Source of the DNA: Granulosicoccus sp947495035
GTDB lineage: Bacteria > Pseudomonadota > Gammaproteobacteria > Granulosicoccales > Granulosicoccaceae
Reading direction: 5' to 3' (one strand)
Assembly: GCF_050589605.1 (NCBI RefSeq)
Contig: NZ_JBNGOO010000011.1
Length of the DNA: 64,000 bases
Part shown: in pieces, positions 44,594-52,423 of the stretch
Layout of the letters: each line of letters starts with the position of its first letter
Numbering within the stretch: the first letter of the stretch is position 1
The notes under the pieces: generated by a model
Databases searched by the model: none
Told to the model about the DNA's origin: nothing
What the model saw: the letters and a program-made list of their open reading frames with translations, nothing else
Position numbers and translations under genes: made by a program

Positions 44594-46543
44594 GTGACCA
44601 GAATTGCCGTATTCGACGATTGCCATGAGTCATTGATTGATGCACTTCGCTCCCTGGGCGACATCAGTCGTATCAGCAACCGCTCCAGTCTGCACCCCAG
44701 TCTGCACGATGTGCTGATCGTTGACGGGCGCTCGCAAGAGCTGGAACAAGCCACGAGTTCGATGCCGATCACCCGCAATGTGCCGGTGATTCTCATCGTC
44801 AATCCGCATCAGAACATCCCCGAGAACCTGACGAGCAGACATGTCACCGACCTGATCACACCGGATGAAATCGGCACCAGGGCTCTCGCCTGGCGACTGG
44901 ACCAGATCGTCAGGCGCTTTCAGTCCCCTCTGGGGCTCGACACCCCGAAATCTCCTGAAATACAGCTCCTGCACCAGGTTGTCGACCTGCTGAACGACTG
45001 GGTAGTCATCAAGGATCACGAACACCGCTACCTGGAAGTCAGTGAATCCTTCGCCCAGACCGTCGGCATGGCAAAGGACAGGATCATCGGCAAGAACGAT
45101 CTGGAGGTGGGGATAGACCGCGAGGTTGTACTGGGCAATCCGAGGACCGGCTGGAGCGGAACCTGGTTTCAGGATGATCACGCCATTCAGACCGGTGAAT
45201 CCACAACGAATGAGGAGCTGGACTGGCGGGCGTTTGCCGTCAATCGCCGCTACAAGCGTGTTGCCAGACGGCCATTGCGCAACTCCCAGGGCAATATCTA
45301 TGCACTGCTGATTGTCACAACCGATATCACGGATCGAGTTCTGGCGGAGCGCAACCTGCAGGCTCGCAACCTGATGCTGCGTCAGGTCACCCAGGAAAAA
45401 CTCAATGCCGACAAGCATCGACAGATTGCCGAACAGGCCATTCGTGCCAAGAACAAGTTTCTGGTGTCCGCCAGTCACGACCTCAGGCAACCCCTGCATG
45501 CACTGGGCCTGTTTCTGGCGGTGCTCGAAGGTCGTCTGCAAGACAGCGACGACAGGGATGTTCTGCAGAAGATCCGTCATTCCAGCGAATCGCTGAACGC
45601 GTTGTTCAACAGTCTGCTGGATATCTCTCGACTGGATGCCGGCGTGGTTGAAGTCTCCTTGAAGACATTCTCCATTCGCAGTCTGCTGAACAGCATCCGT
45701 GATGAATTCGTTCAGCTAGGCAAGACCAAGTCGATCCCGGTGTCCGTGGAACTCACCGACTCGATCGTGCACACCGATCCGGTACTGTTCGCCCGGATCA
45801 TCAGAAATCTGCTGCAGAATGCCATCACGCATACCCTCTCCGGCAGCGTGCTTCTGCGCAGCGTGGAAAGAGACGGCAAGTTGCAGATCGATGTGATCGA
45901 CACCGGCCCCGGCATTCCGCCACAGCATCATGAGGAGATCTTTTCCGAATATTTCCAGCTGGACAATGATCAGCAGAAAACCACGCGAGGACTCGGATTG
46001 GGCCTGGCCATTGTCCGGAAAATGGCACAACTTCTGGATATCGATATCACCCTGAAAAGCGCGACCAACGAAGGAAGCACCTTCACGGTGACCGTGCCCC
46101 TGGGCAAGTCGACTGATCTGAACAAGTCCAACACGCCTTCACGATTTTTCAGGCTCGCCGGTATGAAAATACTCTTCATTGACGACGAACCGGATATTCG
46201 GGAAGGCCAGCAACTGATACTGGAAGCCTTCGACTGTCAGACACTGGCAGCCGAATCCACCGGACAGGCACTGAGTCTGCTGCAGGAACAGGACATGCAA
46301 CCGGACATTCTGGTTGTGGATTATCAGCTCAAGAACGAACTGACCGGCACTGCTGCCATCAATGCCGTGAGAGCTCATTTCGAACGACGGATTCCGGCGA
46401 TCATCGTGACCGGCGATACCTCCAAGAAACGACTCCGTGAAGCACAGCAAACCGGCTGTCGTCTGTTGCACAAACCAGTCGACGCCAAGGATCTCGTGAA
46501 GACCATTGCCTCGGTGCTGGAAGAGGAACTGGAATCTTCCTGA
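44594..46543 (+). CDS. Cytoplasmic PAS hybrid histidine kinase with N-terminal pseudo-receiver
   Basis: This is a 649-residue kinase with no membrane segment. The first 110 residues (TRIAVFDDCHESLIDAL, DVLIVDG) look like a receiver fold without the full phosphorylation pocket. A PAS domain follows (about 135-255, WVVIKDHEHRYLEVSESF), then a short coil, HisKA with SASHDLRQPLHALG (His near residue 295), HATPase_c (NLLQNAITHT, DTGPGIP, GLGLGLAIV) and a C-terminal receiver with LFIDDEPDIREG and acceptor Asp in ILVVDYQL near 575. The start is GTG 44594; the ORF extends upstream into the dehydrogenase gene but without similarity. Its stop is directly followed by repeat array B. No DNA-binding response regulator is adjacent. 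Confidence 0.9.
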   Translation: MTRIAVFDDCHESLIDALRSLGDISRISNRSSLHPSLHDVLIVDGRSQELEQATSSMPITRNVPVILIVNPHQNIPENLTSRHVTDLITPDEIGTRALAWRLDQIVRRFQSPLGLDTPKSPEIQLLHQVVDLLNDWVVIKDHEHRYLEVSESFAQTVGMAKDRIIGKNDLEVGIDREVVLGNPRTGWSGTWFQDDHAIQTGESTTNEELDWRAFAVNRRYKRVARRPLRNSQGNIYALLIVTTDITDRVLAERNLQARNLMLRQVTQEKLNADKHRQIAEQAIRAKNKFLVSASHDLRQPLHALGLFLAVLEGRLQDSDDRDVLQKIRHSSESLNALFNSLLDISRLDAGVVEVSLKTFSIRSLLNSIRDEFVQLGKTKSIPVSVELTDSIVHTDPVLFARIIRNLLQNAITHTLSGSVLLRSVERDGKLQIDVIDTGPGIPPQHHEEIFSEYFQLDNDQQKTTRGLGLGLAIVRKMAQLLDIDITLKSATNEGSTFTVTVPLGKSTDLNKSNTPSRFFRLAGMKILFIDDEPDIREGQQLILEAFDCQTLAAESTGQALSLLQEQDMQPDILVVDYQLKNELTGTAAINAVRAHFERRIPAIIVTGDTSKKRLREAQQTGCRLLHKPVDAKDLVKTIASVLEEELESS

Positions 46544-46544
46544 A

Positions 46545-46664
46545 CGCCCGAGTGCCCGAGTGCCCGAGTGCCCGAGAATCCGGGAATCCGGGAATCCGGG
46601 AATCCGAGAATCCGGGAATCCGGGAATCCGAGAATCCGGGAACCCGAAAACTCAAGAACTCAAG
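46545..46664. repeat. 8-bp tandem repeat array B (15 units)
   Basis: Fifteen 8-bp units start 2 bp after the kinase stop (TGA 46541-46543): one CGCCCGAG, three TGCCCGAG, then AATCCGGG with two AATCCGAG variants, AACCCGAA and two AACTCAAG. The unit changes stepwise along the array while the period stays 8. It lies between convergent genes (the next stop is at 46758). No spacers and no coding role. Confidence 0.95.
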
Positions 46665-46757
46665 AAGAATTCAAAAACCCGAAAGACCCGGATGCCTCTC
46701 ACCCCCTCGCTCATCAAGCGTCGGGGCGAGTCAAGCCGAAGGAAAGCACATTAAAGA

Positions 46758-47870
46758 CTACCTTCCTTCATCATCCTTGATCGACTTCTCCTGACCGCTC
46801 GAATCGCTGTTACCGACCTTGGACGAGCTGTCGGGTGACGAGCCGGACAAGCGGGCCAGTTGCTGCCTGAGTTCCTCATTCTGATGCTGACGATCCTCGA
46901 GCGACTGCTTCAAGGCGCTGATTTCACCTGAAGGTTCGGTAGCGCTGCGAGCTGTTTCCAGTGTCCTCTGCTGGGCCTGGACACGGACCTGCAATTCGGC
47001 AATGCGATTCCTGGCACTGGCGCGATCTGCACATACCGACTCCAGCTCACTGCGTATGCGTCGCAGCTCCAGCGAGTTCTGCCTCGCATGTTCAGCCTGT
47101 TTCTCGACTCGTCTGAGTTCACGGGCCAATTCCTTCTTGCTGATCTGATTCTTGCGCCGAATCACCTCCGTGACACTGGTCGACTCGTCATCGATGTATT
47201 GCAACTTCGCAGGCTGCTTCGGAGATTCTTGTTGCTGCTGCAGTTGCGCACGCAATTCGCTCAACTCCTGCTCTTTCCTGCCGGTTTTCTCCTGAGCCTC
47301 TGCCAGCTGCTGTTCGAGCAAGGCAATACTTTGCGCGCGTGTCCGATAATGCGCGAGCGCCGCATCACTCCTGGCACAGGCCTGCTTGAGCATTTCCATT
47401 TCCCGGCCCTTGTCGAACAGCTTCTTCTTGAGTTTTTCCACCTCTTCCATCGCGTGTCTGTTACGAGCCAGAATACGCTCACGCTGCTGCAGCAAGTCGG
47501 TCAGTCTATCGACCTCAGACTGCATGCCTTCGTTGTCCGCCTGCGCAGGTTGCCTGGCAGTTTCTTCGACATCTACCTGCGCCCGCGGCGGCAGACCTGA
47601 AGAGCTGGACGCTGTCGGCGCAGGGTTGTCCGAGCCTGCAGAGGTTTCGTTGACAGCGCTCTGCAGTTGCGTCGATTCGATGTCCGGCTTGCCTCTTTCA
47701 ATGCTTCGCTGGAACCACCGGCCCGACAGTGTTCGATCATCCATGCGTCGTTGTGGATGAGACGGTGTCTTGCCATTGCCCTGGGACTGCGAATGCAACA
47801 GGAAACGACTGCGAATCAGCCAGAGAACCACCAGCAAGGCAACGATTGCGATCAGTATGCGTGAATCCAT
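46758..47870 (-). CDS. Membrane-anchored coiled-coil protein
   Basis: This is a 370-residue protein with one N-terminal hydrophobic helix (residues 4-22, RILIAIVALLVVLWLI). A polar linker of about 100 residues follows, then a long coiled coil (about 115-345) with heptad-like runs of Glu, Gln, Arg and Leu, for example LQQRERILARNRHAMEEVEKL. The C-terminal tail is Ser/Asp-rich. It has no enzymatic motif and I do not recognise a family; similar sequences can be structural or cell-envelope organising proteins. It is convergent with the hybrid kinase. Confidence 0.7.
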   Translation of the reverse strand: MDSRILIAIVALLVVLWLIRSRFLLHSQSQGNGKTPSHPQRRMDDRTLSGRWFQRSIERGKPDIESTQLQSAVNETSAGSDNPAPTASSSSGLPPRAQVDVEETARQPAQADNEGMQSEVDRLTDLLQQRERILARNRHAMEEVEKLKKKLFDKGREMEMLKQACARSDAALAHYRTRAQSIALLEQQLAEAQEKTGRKEQELSELRAQLQQQQESPKQPAKLQYIDDESTSVTEVIRRKNQISKKELARELRRVEKQAEHARQNSLELRRIRSELESVCADRASARNRIAELQVRVQAQQRTLETARSATEPSGEISALKQSLEDRQHQNEELRQQLARLSGSSPDSSSKVGNSDSSGQEKSIKDDEGR

Positions 47871-48253
47871 GATTTACCCCGGAATCTGTTGATTGCCCGG
47901 CCTGACGGCAACGCCTGCAGACGAGGTCCTGTAGAGAACTCACGACAGCGGCACATTCAGACCGGGACAAGCAGAATTTGCAGAAATTCACGCTACTGCA
48001 TGAACCGACACGCGACAAGTAACCACGTAACCTGTGAGATGGACTCGATCCATGTCCATCCTGCATTTCCCGCAACTCTGCGTCAAAGGCGCAGATACTC
48101 TTCACCCTTGTTTTTCAGTCATTTCCTGCAGTCGAATGCTTTCTGAAACAGCGCTGCAGGCCATGAGCTGCAGCGGATTGCATGAAGGATCCGGAGGGTT
48201 ATTCGCCAGCGCCACACACAGCAATGAGGTCACTGGTGTAACGGGGTCGTGTC
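47871..48253. other. 383-bp intergenic region
   Basis: This lies upstream of the coiled-coil gene and downstream of the LysR gene, both on the minus strand, so it should contain the coiled-coil gene promoter. The open frames across it are short, overlapping and unlike known proteins. No repeat or strong hairpin was noticed. Confidence 0.4.
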
Positions 48254-49162
48254 TCACATGGCCTGAGCCAGTCCCACGTCGGGATTCTGCAGGGCGGCAA
48301 CGATATGCTCGGCGACCACACGGATTCGCCTTGACTCACTCAGATCGGCATGCACGACAAGCCATACCGGTTGCTGTATATCCGGGCTGATCGGCAATTT
48401 CTCGAGACAGGCATCGGCTGCCACGAACACCGGCAGCACTGCCAGGCCGATGCCGGCGATGGCGGCCTGCACTTGAGCTGTCAGAGTTGTAGTACGAAGA
48501 ACCGGCTCCTTACCCTGCATACAGGCATCGAGCCACTGCGCAGCCGGTAGATGAGCACAGGCGTCCGACCAGCCGATGAATCGATCATGCAGCAGCGACA
48601 ATGTCTCGGCTGATTGCGGGCGTGAGTTCATGTAGGTCTTGCTGCCATACAGGCCATATTCCAGACTGCCGATTCGGCGAATCTTCAGGTTTCCGCGCTC
48701 TGGACGCGTCATGCGCACAGCCAGATCGGCATCATGGCCATGCAGATTGACCGTGGAGATATCGCTTGACACCTCGACCGTCAGATCAGGATATCTTGCC
48801 AGCAGTGGCGCCAGGGCCGGAATGATGACGATATTGGCCAGCGTTTCGGCGGTTGCCAACCGCACATGCCCTCTGACCTCATCAGCCGGCAAGGCCTGCT
48901 TCCGGAAACCGATCATGGCCGACTCCAGCTGTTCGGCCCGATGCAGCAGATCCTCGCCTTCGCTGGTCAGCCGATAGCCGGACTGATGACGCAGGAACAA
49001 TGTACTTCCCAGCGCCCTTTCCAGTCTTTCGATCCGCCTGGACACTGTCGCCACGCCAACGCCCAGCACTTGCGCCGCGGCGCTGAGTGTTCCCTGCCTG
49101 GCAATGGCGAGAAACACGGGCGCATCATCCCAATGCAGCCTGCAGCCGCTGGTGTTTTCCAT
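48254..49162 (-). CDS. LysR-family transcriptional regulator
   Basis: This is a 302-residue regulator. The winged helix-turn-helix occupies residues 8-66 (FLAIARQGTLSAAAQVLGVGVATVSRRIERLERALGS), followed by the linker helix and a periplasmic-binding-protein-like effector domain (about 95-295). It belongs to the branch of LysR proteins that control divergent neighbours. The divergent aldo/keto reductase starts 90 bp away, and a TACGAC inverted repeat lies in between, so that gene is the likely target. Effector unknown. Confidence 0.92.
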   Translation of the reverse strand: MENTSGCRLHWDDAPVFLAIARQGTLSAAAQVLGVGVATVSRRIERLERALGSTLFLRHQSGYRLTSEGEDLLHRAEQLESAMIGFRKQALPADEVRGHVRLATAETLANIVIIPALAPLLARYPDLTVEVSSDISTVNLHGHDADLAVRMTRPERGNLKIRRIGSLEYGLYGSKTYMNSRPQSAETLSLLHDRFIGWSDACAHLPAAQWLDACMQGKEPVLRTTTLTAQVQAAIAGIGLAVLPVFVAADACLEKLPISPDIQQPVWLVVHADLSESRRIRVVAEHIVAALQNPDVGLAQAM

Positions 49163-49170
49163 TAATGAAA

Positions 49171-49197
49171 TACGACTTTCTGTTTACAAGGGTCGTA
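49171..49197. promoter_or_regulatory. Inverted repeat TACGAC-N15-GTCGTA, candidate LysR operator
   Basis: A perfect 6-bp inverted repeat with a 15-bp spacer lies 8 bp from the lysR start and 55 bp before the aldo/keto reductase ATG. Position and dyad symmetry are those expected of a LysR-type regulator site; the classic T-N11-A core is not clear. Confidence 0.5.
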
Positions 49198-49251
49198 CTA
49201 TCGCAATCGGAAAGCCATACTGCAAGCCTTCAAGTACTTGAGGACGCAGAC

Positions 49252-50232
49252 ATGCAACGACGTCAACTTGGCAATCTCGATGTATCCGCCATCGGCCTGG
49301 GGTGCATGGGCATGAGCGAATTCTATGGCCCCCACGACGATGCGGAGTCCATGCAGGTACTGCATCGGGCCGTAGAGCTGGGCATCAGCTTTCTGGACAC
49401 CGCGGACATCTATGGCCCGCATCATAACGAAGAGCTGATCGGCCGCTTCCTGAAGCAATGCTCGGAACCGCTGGAAATTGCCACAAAGTTCGGCATTGTC
49501 AGGAAGCCGGGCGAATACGCACGCACCATCGACAACAGCCCCGAATACGCGCGGGCCTCCTGCGAGGCCTCTCTCGGCAGACTCGGCATCGATTGCATCG
49601 ACCTTTATCATGTTCATCGAGTGAATGCGCAGCAGCCCATCGAAGAGCTGATGCAGGCACTGGCCGACCTGGTGAAGGCAGGAAAGATTCGGCATATCGG
49701 ACTTTGCGAAGTGAGCGCCGACACGCTGCGACGAGCCCATGCCGTACACCCCGTCACAGCGGTACAGACCGAATATTCACTGTGGACGCGTGACGTGGAA
49801 GAACAGATCCTGCCCACCTGCCGTGAACTGAATATCGGCTTCGTCCCCTATTCACCTCTGGGGCGAGGGTTCCTCACGGGTAGCTTCACGGCATCCACCC
49901 GTTTTGAAGAAGGCGATTTCAGGGCGATGCTGCCACGTTTCAACGAGCAGAATGCCAATCACAACCGAATTCTGGTGGAACGTGTGCAAGCCATGGCGAC
50001 GAGGCTCGGTTGCACGGCGGCTCAGGTATCACTGGCCTGGCTGCTGGCCAAGGGCGACAACATCGTTCCCATTCCGGGGACGCGTCGTCTGCACTATCTG
50101 GAACAGAATGCAGCCGCCATCGATGTAGCGCTCAGCGCTACCGATCTGAGCGATCTGGAAAGCGCGATTGCCGATCTGGAAGTGGCCGGTGAACGCTACA
50201 CGGCTGAAGGCATGAAGGGCCTGAATGCCTGA
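49252..50232 (+). CDS. Aldo/keto reductase family oxidoreductase
   Basis: This is a 326-residue TIM-barrel NADPH-dependent reductase resembling the YajO/auxin-induced-type AKR branch. GLGCMGMSEFYGP is near residue 16, the catalytic Asp and Tyr lie in FLDTADIYGPHHNEE, Lys in IATKFGIV and His in DLYHVHRVN; the coenzyme-binding C-terminal part has PIPGTRRLHYLEQN. ATG 49252 (AGGA about 8 bp upstream) is the true start; the longer frame covers the lysR promoter region. The last codons and the stop lie inside the first units of repeat array C. Probably controlled by the divergent LysR gene. Confidence 0.88.
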   Translation: MQRRQLGNLDVSAIGLGCMGMSEFYGPHDDAESMQVLHRAVELGISFLDTADIYGPHHNEELIGRFLKQCSEPLEIATKFGIVRKPGEYARTIDNSPEYARASCEASLGRLGIDCIDLYHVHRVNAQQPIEELMQALADLVKAGKIRHIGLCEVSADTLRRAHAVHPVTAVQTEYSLWTRDVEEQILPTCRELNIGFVPYSPLGRGFLTGSFTASTRFEEGDFRAMLPRFNEQNANHNRILVERVQAMATRLGCTAAQVSLAWLLAKGDNIVPIPGTRRLHYLEQNAAAIDVALSATDLSDLESAIADLEVAGERYTAEGMKGLNA

Positions 50233-50355
50233 ATGCCTGAATGCCTGAATGCCTGAATGCCTGAATGCCTGAACGCCTGAACGCCTGAATGCCTGAACGC
50301 CTGAACGCCTGAACGCCTGAACGCCTGAACGCCTGAACGCCTGAACGCCTGAACG
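50220..50355. repeat. 8-bp tandem repeat array C (17 units)
   Basis: Seventeen 8-bp units of CCTGAATG or CCTGAACG. The array begins inside the last codons of the aldo/keto reductase, whose TGA stop (50230-50232) is part of the second unit. Because the unit contains TGA and its length is not a multiple of three, it gives stops in all three plus-strand frames. It fills most of the space to the convergent DUF3135 gene (stop at 50396). Confidence 0.95.
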
Positions 50356-50395
50356 GCGAAGTGAATCCAGCTTGTCGCAGCCTGATAACAACGCG

Positions 50396-50713
50396 TTAGA
50401 GTGGCTCCGTACTCGCTGTCTCTTCAAGCTGCTGCAGTGCCTGTTTCAGCAACTGCAATTCGGCGCTGAGCTGATGAACCGAGTCCATCATCAGGCTGGC
50501 TGCCATTTTCAGGCGCTCTTCGGGGTTGCGGTTCTGCACGGCCAGCTCGAAGGAGTCCAGTGTTTGGCGCCCGTTCCGGGCGTTCTCCGGCGTCTGCCGC
50601 ATGAGTTCGATCATGAGTGTCGCCTGCCGTCGCGCTTCGAACTCCTCGGGGTTCTCCACATAGAGACCGGCCCAGTCATCGAAATCGAAATCGTCAGTTG
50701 AATTCTGTTGCAT
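50396..50713 (-). CDS. DUF3135 family protein
   Basis: This is a 105-residue acidic helical protein. DFDFDDWAGLYVENPEEFEARR near residues 8-29 matches the opening of DUF3135 proteins, which are small cytoplasmic proteins of unknown function in gammaproteobacteria. The C-terminal half forms a Gln/Leu-rich helix (LLKQALQQLEE). ATG 50713 is taken; an upstream codon at 50731 is an alternative. It is convergent with the aldo/keto reductase, with repeat array C between them. Confidence 0.72.
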   Translation of the reverse strand: MQQNSTDDFDFDDWAGLYVENPEEFEARRQATLMIELMRQTPENARNGRQTLDSFELAVQNRNPEERLKMAASLMMDSVHQLSAELQLLKQALQQLEETASTEPL

Positions 50714-51155
50714 CGGGTTGCCCCCCGGCATGACGAGTCTGTCAGAGCCCCATTCTGCATATTGTCATCATGAACAATGTGCTCTGGCCCACAGTAGCGG
50801 CTCCCCATTCAGCCAGCTGTCCTGCCAGCCCCTGTTTTCGTGAGCCAACAGACTGGATGAACCCGTTCCTGCAAAGTGTTTCTCACGTTCTGCCAGGCTG
50901 CACAGCATATCCGGATTTCATGCTGCAGCCCTTCCCGGCCAACCGGGCAGCCTGCATGCGAGCCGGAACAGGCGTCGGAGACGATCGCCACAAGCGGTAG
51001 GAGGCCTCCACCATTGACTGCCCGAATTCATCATCCGGCCCGGTTTGAGGCTATGCTCTGACTCCGACCCGCTTGCCAGCCACCCTGTGTTTCGCCAGCC
51101 ATCACATCACCATGCTCCGGCCAGCACATTCACCACCCGTACAGGATCCTCCAGC
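50714..51155. other. 442-bp divergent intergenic region
   Basis: This lies between the DUF3135 gene (minus) and the HisC-like gene (plus), so both promoters should be here. It includes a 10-bp palindrome, GGAGGCCTCC, at 51000-51009. No small ORF with a family match or good ribosome-binding site was found. Confidence 0.4.
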
Positions 51156-52262
51156 ATGTCCATCCCCTTTACTCCGTTGGTACAAGCCCTGCCCGCCAGT
51201 GTTCCCTTCACCGGACCCGAAACGCTTGAACGTCGGCTGGGCGCACCCTTCAGAGCCCGCCTGGGTGCCAACGAAAGTGCCTTCGGCCTGTCGGAACTGG
51301 CCATTCAGGCAATGCATGATCAGATCGGCATCTCGGGATGCAGCTGGTATGGGGACCCCGAAAATCACCAGCTGCGCTCACGCCTGAGCCGAATACACGG
51401 TATCGGCATGGAGAATATTTGCGTAGACGCCGGTATCGATGCTCTGCTGGGTCTGACGGTACGCATGCTGATACAACCTGGCGATGCCGTCGTGACGTCA
51501 TTGGGTGCCTATCCCACCTTCAATTACCATGTCAATGGTTTTGGCGGACAGCTGCATACCGTACCTTATGCCGATCACCATGAGGATCCGGAAGCCTTGC
51601 TCGAGAGCGCCGCCCGGCACAAGGCGCGGCTGGTCTATCTGTCGAACCCGGACAACCCCATGGGCACCAGCCTTTCGGCCGACACCGTACAGTCCATGAT
51701 CGAGCGACTGCCGGCAGGCTGCATCTTGCTGCTCGATGAAGCCTATGCCGAATTCATGACGGACCAGCATCCGGCGCCACTGAATATGGATAATCCGCAG
51801 GTTCTGCGTTTTCGCACATTCTCCAAGGCATATGGCATGGCGGGCATGCGCATCGGCTATGTGATGGGACATGTCGATGTCATTTCCGGATTCAACCGGA
51901 TTCGCAATCATTTTGCCGTCAACCGTCTGGCCCAGATTGCCGCCGATGCATCACTGCAGGACGACGAGATGCTGCCCCGCGTCAGTCAGCTGGTGAGCGA
52001 CGGGCGACAACGCATCTACGATCTGGCCGAGAAGCTGCAGTTGCCCTGCCTGCCTTCCTCAACCAATTTCGTTGCCGTGGATCTGGGCTCGGCAGAGCTG
52101 GCCAATCACCTGCTTCAGCGACTCGAACAGGCCGGCGTCTTCCTGCGCAAGCCCATGGTGCCTCCGCACGATCGCTTTCTGCGCGTGGGGGTTGGCACCA
52201 GCGATGAACATGATCTGTTTGTCCGGGAATTCCAGACTGGCCTCGAACAGAGTGTTCGATAA
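51156..52262 (+). CDS. Histidinol-phosphate aminotransferase-like PLP enzyme
   Basis: This is a 368-residue fold-type I aminotransferase. Matching parts are LGANESAFGLS near residue 39, CSWYGDPENHQLRSRL near 62, YLSNPDNPMGTSL near 166, DEAYAEFM near 200 and the Schiff-base Lys in FRTFSKAYGMAGMRIGY near 222, with RVGVG near the end. This is the HisC pattern, but no histidine biosynthesis genes are nearby, so another substrate (aromatic or other amino acid) is possible. ATG 51156 is used (AGGA about 9 bp before); the longer frame has no similarity. It is convergent with the GGDEF-EAL gene across repeat array D. Confidence 0.85.
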   Translation: MSIPFTPLVQALPASVPFTGPETLERRLGAPFRARLGANESAFGLSELAIQAMHDQIGISGCSWYGDPENHQLRSRLSRIHGIGMENICVDAGIDALLGLTVRMLIQPGDAVVTSLGAYPTFNYHVNGFGGQLHTVPYADHHEDPEALLESAARHKARLVYLSNPDNPMGTSLSADTVQSMIERLPAGCILLLDEAYAEFMTDQHPAPLNMDNPQVLRFRTFSKAYGMAGMRIGYVMGHVDVISGFNRIRNHFAVNRLAQIAADASLQDDEMLPRVSQLVSDGRQRIYDLAEKLQLPCLPSSTNFVAVDLGSAELANHLLQRLEQAGVFLRKPMVPPHDRFLRVGVGTSDEHDLFVREFQTGLEQSVR

Positions 52263-52332
52263 GCATGTGTTGAGGAGAACGTATTGAACGCCGGGAGGCG
52301 CAATCATGGACAGTCACCGTAGAAGCTGGAAT

Positions 52333-52423
52333 CCGGCACCCGGCACCCGGCACCCGGCACCTGGCACCTGGCACCTGGCACCTGGTAGCCGGTAGCCGGT
52401 AGCCGGTAGCCGGTAGCCGGTAG
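52333..52423. repeat. 7-bp tandem repeat array D (13 units)
   Basis: Thirteen 7-bp units: four CCGGCAC, three CTGGCAC, one hybrid CTGGTAG and five CCGGTAG. On the minus strand the array begins directly after the TAG stop of the GGDEF-EAL gene (52424-52426). It lies in the 161-bp space between two convergent genes. The single hybrid unit at the border of two homogeneous blocks shows stepwise change of the unit. Confidence 0.95.

Noticed and set aside
51000..51009. Palindrome GGAGGCCTCC
   Set aside because: Ten bases, common by chance in high-GC DNA and not placed at a clear promoter.
33993..52423. Repeat arrays considered as CRISPR
   Set aside because: Units are only 7-12 bp and contiguous, without spacers, leader or cas genes.
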